From: Verrucomicrobiota bacterium
GTDB taxonomy: Bacteria > Chlamydiota > Chlamydiia > Chlamydiales > FEN-1388
Length of the DNA stretch: 11,653 nt
Reading direction: 5' to 3'
Assembly: GCA_018239705.1 (NCBI GenBank)
Contig: JAFEGS010000603.1
Location: 1 to 11,653 of the forward strand
In this document: positions 1 through 5,691 of the stretch, one piece after another
How the letters are laid out: each line of letters begins with the position of its first letter
Numbering within the stretch: the stretch's first letter is position 1
The notes under the pieces: generated by a model
The model's input: only the letters and a program-made list of their open reading frames with translations
What the model was told of the DNA's origin: nothing
Database searches by the model: none
Position numbers and translations under genes: made by a program

Positions 1-174
1 GTGATAGACCTGTTTTGGCATGAGATCGTCAGCAATAGAAAAGTGCAGCAGCGAGCGCTGCGTCTGAGCGCCCCAATAATGGCCAGCCGGGACCTCTATA
101 TCGCCCATCGAGTCACTCTCAGTCCGAAAACCGCTCTTCTTGGTGCCAATAGGAATGTTTTTGAGTCTTTCCAC
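1..174 (-). CDS. fumC: Fumarate hydratase class II, N-terminal part (cut by the left edge)
   Basis: Class II fumarase reversibly hydrates fumarate to L-malate in the TCA cycle, in the cytoplasm, as a homotetramer. Only the first ~58 codons are in the window. The minus strand reads without a stop through SGFRTESDSMGDIEVP and then HYWGAQTQRSLLHFSI, the conserved N-terminal signature of class II fumarases and the aspartase/fumarase superfamily; the catalytic regions lie outside. There is no ATG before the conserved part. The best starts are GTG at 174 (AAGGTG 6 nt upstream) or GTG at 183 (AAGGA 5 nt upstream); I cannot choose firmly. It lies 57 nt downstream of the 528-aa gene on the same strand. 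A weak promoter-like pair (TTTACA, 17 nt, TATGTA at 224-196) precedes it, so it may be co-transcribed or separately started. The family call is secure; the start is not. Confidence 0.93.
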   Translation of the reverse strand, partial: MERLKNIPIGTKKSGFRTESDSMGDIEVPAGHYWGAQTQRSLLHFSIADDLMPKQVYH

Positions 175-231
175 AAACCACACCTTTTTCCTTGATACAT
201 ATCCACAAAAGCAATATATGTAAAATATTTT

Positions 232-1818
232 TTACACTTGAGCCTGTTTAGGATTGAGGCCGAGCTCTTTTGCTACCCTCTGGACGATCTCTTCTTCGAG
301 GTTATAGTTGATCCAAATGTAATCGGCAAGTTCTCGAAACCCACGATGCAGCTCAGGGTTTTTGAGCGCCTCTACGCGATCAGCGCCCGTCTTGTTGGCA
401 GAAAGAAAGGCCTGTACGGTTTTGTTATTGAGTTTTGCAGCCAGAGAACTCAAGTTTCTATCGAGGCCTCTTTTATGACCGGCTACTTCGTAATGAATGA
501 CCTTCCCAGACGAAATCGCCTCCGTTAAGCTTTGGTCTCCTGTCACTAATACTTCAGGGTTTGATCCTTGAAGGAGACGGATAAAATCGGCATGGTTGAC
601 AGATCCGGGAAAGATGACTCTAACGCGAACGTCAGACTCTGGCTTGAGTGTGAGAGTACGATTTTTTTCCGGCTCATTGACAAAGCATAGCTCAACAGAG
701 CCAGCCTCTTTAAAGCGTGCTGTCACAGCTTTAAGCTCATCCTCATCCAGGGCATTCCCCATGCAGACAAAATCGATATTTTTGACATCTGGGTGGCTCT
801 CCATTGTCTGCTTCATAAACGAGGTGAGCGAATTATAGTCGTGTGCATAAGCAAAAAAGAGCTCTCTGTCACTCTTTTGACCTACAATATCTCGAAGTTT
901 ATCGTTTGAGATCTCCTTAAGCTTTTGTCGATCAAACGGAAGACCTCTCTTCTCAAGTTCTTTCATCTCCTTGTAGAGCTGAGCGTCGCAAAATATGCCA
1001 AGCTCACCCTCTCCCAAGCCGGAATGGAGGGTTTCAATTTGACTCTCTGCACTGGTATAGGTTGTAGAATATTCGTTAATGTCCCACACCTTTGCATGTA
1101 TCGATAATTCTGGCGGCAGTGGGCTTTTAGGCACGGGGCCGTGGATAAGAAGGCTTTTCTCAGCCTTTTGGATTTCTTCCGGTAATTCTGTAAGTGAGTG
1201 GGTAGATACCGGCTCCTTCAAATCTGCAAAAGAGGTTGCCTCATAGTCGCTTCTTGCAACCAAAAGGACCTTGACATCACCACCAAAGCGGTCCTCTATG
1301 ATCTTTTCCATCTTTTGAGCAAAGAGAAGATCGCCAATTCCATCAGGTACCCCGTATCGCTCTGCGACAATGCCCACAAGTGGTTTTTGTATGGCGCCTG
1401 CAAGCTTTAGGTCTGTGATAAGTGAGGTAGTTTTTTCTTTATAGGATTTCTGCTGGCCCTCGCCTTTTATTCGTTTTTTGCTAATATTTTCTAAAAGTCT
1501 CTCCATATTGTGTAGAGACTCGGCATAAGGCACTTCTCCATTTTTTAAGGCAAGGATATCGTTTACTTGTACATTATTAAACGCTGTAGAGAGCGATTGT
1601 TCAATCTCACCGAGGTCGTAGGCACTTTTCCAGGAAAAGCCAAGCGAGGTACAGACACTTTGAAAGAGAGAGGAGGCCAGATAGGTGCAGCGGTTGCAAA
1701 ACGTCCGTTCTTCAACAATGATCGCTCCGCTTGTAGCATCCTTTTTTAAGAACAGCTGAGGCTTGTCTGCAGATAGCGTACATCGGTTTGCTACGTCGAA
1801 CAGATTTTGTGTATTCAT
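232..1818 (-). CDS. Uncharacterised 528-aa protein; C-terminal two-thirds possibly GT-B glycosyltransferase-like
   Basis: I do not recognise this protein as a named family. No signal peptide or membrane segment is visible. Residues 1-140 form a separate N-terminal region with a cysteine-containing patch (FCNRCTYLASSLFQSVC, about 40-56) and a Lys/Glu-rich linker (110-130). From about 145 the pattern resembles a GT-B fold. There is a first strand and glycine-rich turn (PLVGIVAERYG, then GIGDLLFAQ, 146-168), a second-domain opening (ELFFAYAHDYNS, 319-330), and a late IFPGSVNHADFIRLL...EVLVTGDQSLTEAISSGKVIHYEV stretch (402-445). That late stretch echoes the donor-binding 'sGe-slvEAl-sGkP' segment of MurG-, PseG- and EarP-like enzymes. 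This likeness is judged by eye, so function is tentative. The ATG at 1818 has GGGGAG 5 nt upstream. It follows brnQ by 51 nt and may form a transcription unit with it, though a weak promoter overlaps the brnQ stop. Confidence 0.85.
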   Translation of the reverse strand: MNTQNLFDVANRCTLSADKPQLFLKKDATSGAIIVEERTFCNRCTYLASSLFQSVCTSLGFSWKSAYDLGEIEQSLSTAFNNVQVNDILALKNGEVPYAESLHNMERLLENISKKRIKGEGQQKSYKEKTTSLITDLKLAGAIQKPLVGIVAERYGVPDGIGDLLFAQKMEKIIEDRFGGDVKVLLVARSDYEATSFADLKEPVSTHSLTELPEEIQKAEKSLLIHGPVPKSPLPPELSIHAKVWDINEYSTTYTSAESQIETLHSGLGEGELGIFCDAQLYKEMKELEKRGLPFDRQKLKEISNDKLRDIVGQKSDRELFFAYAHDYNSLTSFMKQTMESHPDVKNIDFVCMGNALDEDELKAVTARFKEAGSVELCFVNEPEKNRTLTLKPESDVRVRVIFPGSVNHADFIRLLQGSNPEVLVTGDQSLTEAISSGKVIHYEVAGHKRGLDRNLSSLAAKLNNKTVQAFLSANKTGADRVEALKNPELHRGFRELADYIWINYNLEEEIVQRVAKELGLNPKQAQV

Positions 1819-1849
1819 TAGCGCTCCCCAAGATAGGCCTTTCCCTCTC

Positions 1850-1878
1850 TCTATATGTAATTTAAATTTTTAATTCAA
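1850..1878 (-). promoter_or_regulatory. Candidate promoter for the 528-aa gene
   Basis: On the minus strand TTGAAT (1878-1873) and TATAGA (1855-1850) are separated by 17 nt, each matching 4 of 6 consensus bases. The -35 overlaps the last codons of brnQ. Transcription would start near 1843, giving a leader of about 25 nt. The AT-rich gap contains no terminator-like hairpin, so read-through from brnQ is also possible. Confidence 0.35.
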
Positions 1879-2973
1879 GTGTCTTGGCATTTCTACACGC
1901 CCTCTAAATTTACTTGCAATATTGACAATCGTCAAGATGATGATTGCCGGATAGGCAAGCCACAGGCACGAATCGAGAAGCTGCATGATAATGCCAAAGC
2001 CCACATTGGACATAAGTGCAGTTATCGCAAGAATTGCTATCATTGCTTTATGGTAGGAAAGCCACTGAAAGAGATCGCGGCTTATCACCTGCGCGAGGGT
2101 CATCGTCAGGCTCATAATGGTTGTCAGACAGGCTAAGGCTATCGCAATGTTTGCAACGAGGCCTACATGAGGGCCTAGGATGTGGTAGGCAAGTACTGTC
2201 ATCAGCCTCTCTGGAGCTATCCCCTCTAAGTGGCTACTGTACTTTGCAGCAGTTACTGCAAGGCCCAGATAGATAAGTCCCAGCAAGATACAGGCAAATA
2301 CTCCTGAGCGTAGCGCAATCAAGACGGCTTCCTTGTCTGACTTTGGCCGCAGCTGCTCGAGAAGCGTCCAGATCCCCGCAGAGAAGTAGATCGCCGCAAT
2401 GAGGTCCATCGTGTCATAGCCTGTTTGCAGCCCATAGGTAAAGGCCTCGCCAGACGCCATGGCGCTTACTCCAAGCGGGCTATCTGAAACTACCCCATTA
2501 TAGATAAGCCACAAGAGGCAAATGATAAGGAGCGGTGATAGGATTTTCCCTAAAAGAGGTAAGAGAAAATGCTTTTTCCAGCAGCAAAAGAGGCAGATAG
2601 CACAGGTTGCCAAGGCATACAGCCACATAGGTACTTCCGGAAGAAGCTGCTCAAAGGCAACGTACGAAACGGTAACGCAGCGAGGGATAACAGCAAATGG
2701 CCCCAGCAAGGCAAGTGTGACCATGATGAGCAGGGCACCCGGGATTTTGCCTGCTCGGTTGAAAAAGTCAATGCAGCGGCCATGGAAGAGGGTTGCTCCC
2801 AGCAGTCCCAAAAGAGGGCCGCCAATGGCGGTGATGCACAACCCGAGAAATGCCCAGCCTATTTGGCTTTGGCTTGTAGTCCCCAAAATAATGGGGAAGA
2901 TGGCATTGCCTGCTCCAAAAAACATGGAGAAAATGGCAAGAGATAATGGCAAATTTTGACGATACGACTTCAT
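1870..2973 (-). CDS. brnQ: Branched-chain amino acid carrier BrnQ (LIVCS family)
   Basis: BrnQ is an inner-membrane symporter that imports leucine, isoleucine and valine with Na+ or H+. The 367-residue product is hydrophobic throughout, with about 10-11 membrane helices. It has the family signatures FFGAGNAIFP (18-27), GGPLLGLLGA (51-60), IPRCVTVSYVAFE (96-108) and GYDTMDLIAAIYFS (185-198). It is shorter than the ~430-residue enterobacterial proteins, with the loss at the C-terminus and in loops; compact forms are known in chlamydiae (established knowledge, recalled rather than checked). The ATG at 2973 is preceded by AAAGGAC with a 7-nt gap. The 130-nt leader is unusually structured: a perfect TTGACA promoter, an inverted repeat in the promoter spacer, a candidate Val/Leu/Ile-rich leader peptide, and a segment complementary to this Shine-Dalgarno. 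A BCAA transporter is a natural target for such control. Confidence 0.93.
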   Translation of the reverse strand: MKSYRQNLPLSLAIFSMFFGAGNAIFPIILGTTSQSQIGWAFLGLCITAIGGPLLGLLGATLFHGRCIDFFNRAGKIPGALLIMVTLALLGPFAVIPRCVTVSYVAFEQLLPEVPMWLYALATCAICLFCCWKKHFLLPLLGKILSPLLIICLLWLIYNGVVSDSPLGVSAMASGEAFTYGLQTGYDTMDLIAAIYFSAGIWTLLEQLRPKSDKEAVLIALRSGVFACILLGLIYLGLAVTAAKYSSHLEGIAPERLMTVLAYHILGPHVGLVANIAIALACLTTIMSLTMTLAQVISRDLFQWLSYHKAMIAILAITALMSNVGFGIIMQLLDSCLWLAYPAIIILTIVNIASKFRGRVEMPRHLN

Positions 2974-2980
2974 CGCACAA

Positions 2981-3066
2981 GTCCTTTTCTTTGTTAACTT
3001 GAAATTTTAGTTTATAAAATGTGGGAATGGGGATAGGTATGTGCCCTAGGGCACCACTGAAAGGAC
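2981..3066 (-). promoter_or_regulatory. Predicted long-range pairing that hides the brnQ ribosome binding site
   Basis: The brnQ Shine-Dalgarno AAAGGAC (2987-2981, 7 nt before the ATG) is perfectly complementary over 7 bases to GUCCUUU (3066-3060) upstream in the same transcript. Pairing would enclose a 72-nt loop that carries the self-complementary GUGCCCUAGGGCAC. The complementary segment lies in the Val-Leu codons (GTC CTT) of the candidate leader peptide, so a ribosome paused there would cover it and leave the brnQ site free. The complementarity is seen directly; the regulatory role is inference. Confidence 0.4.
3041..3054. repeat. Perfect 14-bp palindrome GTGCCCTAGGGCAC
   Basis: The two 7-bp halves are perfect inverted copies. 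On the minus strand the central TAG is the stop codon of the candidate leader peptide. In RNA it could form a 5-bp stem with a CUAG loop (GUGCC-CUAG-GGCAC). It has no U-run after it, so it is not a classical intrinsic terminator. It could equally be a protein-binding operator in the brnQ leader. Confidence 0.6.
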
Positions 3067-3102
3067 AACTGCGACGTATGAAAAACGGATGTTACTATTC
3101 AT
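3046..3102 (-). CDS. Candidate leader peptide of brnQ, 18 aa, rich in Val/Leu/Ile
   Basis: An ATG at 3102 opens an 18-codon frame, MNSNIRFSYVAVVLSVVP, ending at TAG (3048-3046), 72 nt before brnQ. Seven of 18 residues are branched-chain (5 Val, 1 Leu, 1 Ile), and six of the last nine. This composition fits the leader peptides that sense BCAA-tRNA supply in ilv, leu and ivb operons (established principle). There is no Shine-Dalgarno. The ATG sits 8 nt downstream of the TATAAC -10 box, so the transcript may begin at or within a base or two of it, which implies leaderless translation. Val-Leu codons 13-14 contain the segment complementary to the brnQ ribosome binding site. No terminator hairpin with a U-run follows, so control would act on translation rather than classical attenuation. 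A short frame can occur by chance. Confidence 0.4.
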   Translation of the reverse strand: MNSNIRFSYVAVVLSVVP

Positions 3103-3109
3103 AGCTTAA

Positions 3110-3139
3110 GTTATACAAGAAAACAAACTTTCTTGTCAA
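3110..3139 (-). promoter_or_regulatory. brnQ promoter (TTGACA, 18 nt, TATAAC)
   Basis: A perfect -35 box TTGACA (3139-3134) is followed by an 18-nt spacer and a 5/6 -10 box TATAAC (3115-3110), reading toward brnQ. Transcription should start near 3103-3102, giving a 130-nt leader. It is among the best sigma-70-type matches in the window. The 9-nt repeat array begins 6 bp upstream of the -35 box. Confidence 0.68.
3115..3136. promoter_or_regulatory. Inverted repeat in the brnQ promoter spacer, candidate repressor operator
   Basis: ACAAGAAA (3115-3122) and TTTCTTGT (3129-3136) are perfect 8-bp inverted copies 6 bp apart. They fill the spacer between the -35 and -10 boxes and touch both. The 22-bp symmetric layout fits a dimeric regulator that would block RNA polymerase. 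No regulator gene is visible in the window, so the binding protein is unknown. Confidence 0.5.
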
Positions 3140-3144
3140 AAATT

Positions 3145-3330
3145 AACGACAAACGACCTTAACGACACCAAGGACACCAACGACTTAAACGACCACAACG
3201 ACAGACTGTTATCCAACGACACCGGCTTGTTGCCTTTGTCGTTAAGGTCGTTTTATGTCGTTGTAGTCGTTAAGGTCGTTGGTGTCGTTAAGGTCGTTTG
3301 TCGTTGGTGTCGTTTGTCGTTGGTGTCGTT
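3145..3330. repeat. Array of 9-nt GTCGTT units in two opposed arms
   Basis: The right arm (3238-3330) has eleven GTCGTT hexamers spaced 9, 10, 9, 9, 9, 9, 7, 9, 7 and 9 nt apart; the filler is mostly AAG or GGT. The left arm (3145-3220) has seven copies of the complement AACGAC on the same 9-nt grid: 3145, 3152, 3161, 3179, 3188, 3197 and 3215, with a one-base variant (AAGGAC) at 3170. The arms include a perfect 27-bp inverted repeat, 3145-3171 against 3279-3305, so one strand could form a long hairpin. The array fills the space between the stop codon of the 163-aa gene and the brnQ promoter. It is too short and irregular for CRISPR and has no spacer sequences. Confidence 0.9.
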
Positions 3331-3334
3331 AAGG

Positions 3335-3826
3335 CTAGAGGCGAGACCTTTCTATTGGCCACGGCTCAGAGACAATAGCCAAGAGCTTACTCTGCTCATC
3401 CACCGCTGCATGTTCAATAACCGCTGTATCAATTTCGCGATTTTCTGCTGACGCCACACCGCTAATAAGCGCACATACAAAGCATCGAGCTGTTTTACTT
3501 TGAAGAGAGGTGGGCTTACTACGATCATATTTCGCACACTGTGCGAGTATGAGATGGGCGCGCATAGTAGGATTTGTTTCACGAGCAATCTGTGCTATAA
3601 ACTTGGCAGATGCTTCATCTCTGGTGCTCAGCATTTTCTGTATAAAGGCGAAAGCCTCAGGATGAAAGGGCTTTGTGAGAATCTCTTTTATAATCCTATA
3701 AATCTTTATATCGTCCATACGTATGAGGTCATAGCCAGGAATACTTTCCAGTGCGTCCTGGTACCTTTCCTCATGCACTGCCTCAATTGTTTCTGCCCAA
3801 GGCTTTGTCGATGATAAAGCTGTCAT
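3335..3826 (-). CDS. Hypothetical 163-aa, probably helical protein
   Basis: I do not recognise a family. The product has no signal peptide, no membrane segment and no catalytic motif I can name. The pattern is mostly amphipathic helices, possibly short helical-hairpin repeats, for example around residues 35-65 and 70-100. The ATG at 3826 has AAGGGG 11 nt upstream, a rather long spacing. A -10-like TATGAT (3874-3869) precedes it, overlapping the -10 of the divergent glycosylase gene. The stop codon (3337-3335) is followed within 5 nt by the 9-nt repeat array, so the gene's 3' end may have been shaped by the array's expansion. It is on the same strand as brnQ but separated from it by brnQ's own promoter. 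Confidence 0.7.
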   Translation of the reverse strand: MTALSSTKPWAETIEAVHEERYQDALESIPGYDLIRMDDIKIYRIIKEILTKPFHPEAFAFIQKMLSTRDEASAKFIAQIARETNPTMRAHLILAQCAKYDRSKPTSLQSKTARCFVCALISGVASAENREIDTAVIEHAAVDEQSKLLAIVSEPWPIERSRL

Positions 3827-3844
3827 AGTCGTTTACACCCCTTT

Positions 3845-3873
3845 TTGTCTTTTTTGGCGTAGACTTTTATCAT
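3845..3873 (+). promoter_or_regulatory. Candidate promoter of the uracil-DNA glycosylase gene
   Basis: TTGTCT (3845-3850), a 17-nt spacer and TATCAT (3868-3873) read toward the glycosylase, matching 4/6 and 5/6 of consensus. Transcription would begin near 3880. That leaves almost no leader for the ATG at 3885 but about 20 nt for the ATG at 3900, supporting the later start. Confidence 0.45.
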
Positions 3874-3886
3874 ACTCGTCATTTAT

Positions 3887-3891
3887 GAGGG
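3887..3891 (+). promoter_or_regulatory. Ribosome binding site that favours the ATG at 3900
   Basis: GAGGG lies 8 nt before the ATG at 3900. The in-frame ATG at 3885 has no Shine-Dalgarno, and it is immediately followed by the bases that form this site. The later start is therefore preferred. Confidence 0.6.
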
Positions 3892-3899
3892 AATATAAT

Positions 3900-4571
3900 A
3901 TGGAATACACTTCTCTAAATGAGCTAAGGACAGTAATTGAAAACTGTCGGCTCTGTAAAAGGCTGGTTCACTATCGCGAATCGGTAGAACCAAAACCACA
4001 GTACGAGGGCCAGACCTACTGGAGACGGCCCGTTGCGGGCTTTGGCGATCCTGAAAGCACTATTTTCATCCTTGCTCTTGCACCTGCCGCTCACGGAGGG
4101 AACCGCACAGGAAGAGCCTTTACAGGTGATAAATCGGGAGATTTTCTCTTTAACTCTCTTTATAAAGCCGGGCTTTCAAACCAGGCGACATCGGTATCAA
4201 GAGATGATGGGCTTATACTAAAGGGCTGCTACATCACTGCTGCCGTCAAGTGTGCCCCTCCTCGAGACAGGCCAACTGCACAGGAGTGCCACACCTGCTC
4301 TCCCTACTGGGAAAATGAGCTGCACCTTTTGAAAAAGGTGAAATCAGTCATTTGCCTAGGCACCTTTGCATTTAATGCCTTCTTGACCTATGCCAGAAAA
4401 CAGGGGATCTCTACAAAAGGACTTAGATTTAAGCATGGAGCATCCTACCATCTGCCGGGGCTTGCTACGCTCTATGCCAGCTACCATCCAAGCCCTCACA
4501 ACACCAATACAGGCAGACTCACAGAGGAGATGCTGATCAGGTTGTTTCTTCAGGTTTCTCAGGCTCTGTAG
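3900..4571 (+). CDS. udgB: Uracil-DNA glycosylase, family 5 (UDGb), Fe-S type
   Basis: Family 5 glycosylases excise uracil, and often other deaminated bases, from DNA to start base-excision repair. Numbering from an alternative ATG at 3885, the protein shows motif A ALAPAAHGGNRTGRAFTGD (64-82) and a SYHPSPHNTNTGRLTEEM block (199-216) with the conserved His201. Motif A has Ala where families 1 and 4 carry an Asp, Asn or Glu, which is characteristic of UDGb. Four cysteines, C21xxC24 and C123 with C138 in the CAPPRDRPT...C arrangement, match the [4Fe-4S] ligands of this family. The length (223 residues from the preferred start) is normal. The ATG at 3900 is chosen for its GAGGG site and the promoter position; starting at 3885 would add five residues. 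The last 35 nt overlap the 3' end of the convergent minus-strand gene. Confidence 0.92.
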   Translation: MEYTSLNELRTVIENCRLCKRLVHYRESVEPKPQYEGQTYWRRPVAGFGDPESTIFILALAPAAHGGNRTGRAFTGDKSGDFLFNSLYKAGLSNQATSVSRDDGLILKGCYITAAVKCAPPRDRPTAQECHTCSPYWENELHLLKKVKSVICLGTFAFNAFLTYARKQGISTKGLRFKHGASYHLPGLATLYASYHPSPHNTNTGRLTEEMLIRLFLQVSQAL

Positions 4572-5562
4572 CAGGTTCAGGAGCAGACTCTACAGGCGGC
4601 TCAGCAGGAGTTTTTTCTGCCTCCTCCTCTTTCCTCACCTCTGTGCGCTCCTCTGCTTTTCCAACCTCTTCTTTTACAACTGCTTCAGCTCGTATTTCTC
4701 TTTTTAACTCCTGGCGAGCAATGTCATCTTCCTCAATTCTCTTTTTTCTATCTCTCTCTTCTCGGTCTTTTTTGTCCTTTGCCTCACGGCTTTCAGCATG
4801 CTTTTCTTGTGCATCCATGAAGCCCTTGAGTGCTGCTTCCTCTGCTGCACGCTTCAAAGCATCTTTTTGCTCTTGGTCTTTCTGTTCTTTAGGAGTCTTT
4901 GGAGCTACTGCTACAGACTCTGTAGGAGAAGCCTCTGGTGGTGGCGGTGCCGTTTCAGCTTTGGCTGCTTCAACCTGCTCTTTCACCTCAGCAGATTCTG
5001 TTGCCACTTCGTTAAAAACTTTTGCCGCCTCTATAAAAACAGCCGGGGCAATCGAGGCGATATGGATTTCTTTGATGGCTTTACCCGCTTCTGCATCTGC
5101 CTGCACCGTGCCGGCAATTGCGATCTTTTTCTCACCATTCTTCCCCTTTAAAGTAAACTCCCCATTTCGCACCTTTGTCAGAATCTCATCAGAGGCAAAA
5201 TACTGGGCGTCCCCATTTCGGATCTTTTCTCTATAGACGACCTGCTGCTTTTCAATCTGGATAGCAAGCACGTGAATGGCATCTCCATATATGGTATGGC
5301 GCTCTTGCGCAGGAAGCTCCTGCATCCGCAGGTTGATATCTTTCATTTGAACAACAAATTCATGAGAAAAAAAGCGCAGCTTTCTCACCGTTCCATCTCT
5401 GTCATTACCGATATTAATGGATGAGCTCTCTCCGGAAATAATAGCATCGAGCTGCTTTCTGAACTCTTGTGAAGAGGCGATCTCTTTACCTATATCTGCA
5501 ACTGCACTAAGAAATCGCTGCTCTGGATTTTGCATACTACTTTGCATACGTACAGATGCCAT
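4537..5562 (-). CDS. Uncharacterised 341-aa protein with Pro-rich hinge and charged coiled-coil tail
   Basis: No family is recognised and no signal peptide is seen. Numbering from an upstream ATG at 5577, residues 6-200 look folded, mixing helices with a short beta-rich patch (about 135-157). A proline-rich hinge (ETAPPPPEASP, 208-218) follows. Then comes a very charged Lys/Glu/Arg coiled coil (about 228-322) and a Pro/Glu tail ending PEKPEETT. Within the coiled coil, DIARQELKREIR (285-296) and AEERTEVRKEEE (308-319) closely resemble DIRRQELQREIR and AERRVQIRKEEE in the 99-aa exported protein at 7472-7771. The start at 5562 is preferred because GGGAGGG lies 6 nt upstream, whereas the ATG at 5577 overlaps that site. 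A strong promoter precedes it. An anchoring or scaffolding role, or a secreted effector, is possible, but nothing shows this. Confidence 0.8.
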   Translation of the reverse strand: MASVRMQSSMQNPEQRFLSAVADIGKEIASSQEFRKQLDAIISGESSSINIGNDRDGTVRKLRFFSHEFVVQMKDINLRMQELPAQERHTIYGDAIHVLAIQIEKQQVVYREKIRNGDAQYFASDEILTKVRNGEFTLKGKNGEKKIAIAGTVQADAEAGKAIKEIHIASIAPAVFIEAAKVFNEVATESAEVKEQVEAAKAETAPPPPEASPTESVAVAPKTPKEQKDQEQKDALKRAAEEAALKGFMDAQEKHAESREAKDKKDREERDRKKRIEEDDIARQELKREIRAEAVVKEEVGKAEERTEVRKEEEAEKTPAEPPVESAPEPATEPEKPEETT

Positions 5563-5568
5563 ATAATG

Positions 5569-5575
5569 CCCTCCC
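5569..5575 (-). promoter_or_regulatory. Ribosome binding site that fixes the start of the 341-aa gene
   Basis: GGGAGGG on the minus strand lies 6 nt before the ATG at 5562. The in-frame ATG at 5577 runs into this site and has no site of its own, so the later ATG is the likely start. Confidence 0.65.
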
Positions 5576-5588
5576 ATCTATAAACTTT

Positions 5589-5617
5589 ATAATACGTATC
5601 AATCTAAATTATATCAA
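5589..5617 (-). promoter_or_regulatory. Promoter of the 341-aa gene (TTGATA, 17 nt, TATTAT)
   Basis: On the minus strand TTGATA (5617-5612) and TATTAT (5594-5589) are 17 nt apart and each matches 5 of 6 consensus bases. Transcription should start near 5582, leaving about 20 nt before the ATG at 5562. A TATAAT on the plus strand (5588-5593) overlaps the -10 box but has no convincing -35, so I do not call it as the promoter of the LRR gene. Confidence 0.6.
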
Positions 5618-5691
5618 CAATATTTTTTAATCGTGATTTTCCTTGAAATAATAGGCGCCTTCGACAATGTAGGGCTCAAAGGAGAGTCCGT

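Noticed and set aside
1..195. 64-codon plus-strand frame at the left edge
   Set aside because: It is the complement of the fumC N-terminus, whose family signature is unmistakable on the minus strand.
2522..2959. 145-codon plus-strand frame with many Lys/Arg
   Set aside because: Antisense to brnQ; it has no family likeness and its composition is explained by the complement of hydrophobic helices.
3145..3330. CRISPR array
   Set aside because: The units are 9 nt without unique spacers and occur in both orientations; no cas genes are present.
3145..3330. Intrinsic transcription terminator formed by the long hairpin
   Set aside because: No U-run follows the stem in either direction and the loop is very long, so it does not fit a factor-independent terminator.
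3227..3451. Open frame across the repeat array with a Val-rich product (VVVVVKVVGVVKVV)
   Set aside because: It starts with TTG, has no ribosome binding site, is a direct product of the 9-nt repeat, and runs antisense into the 163-aa gene.
4643..5236. 197-codon plus-strand frame, Ser/Ala/Phe-rich
   Set aside because: It is the complement of the Lys/Glu-rich coiled coil of the 341-aa gene. Such biased codons leave long open antisense frames, and it has no start context of its own.
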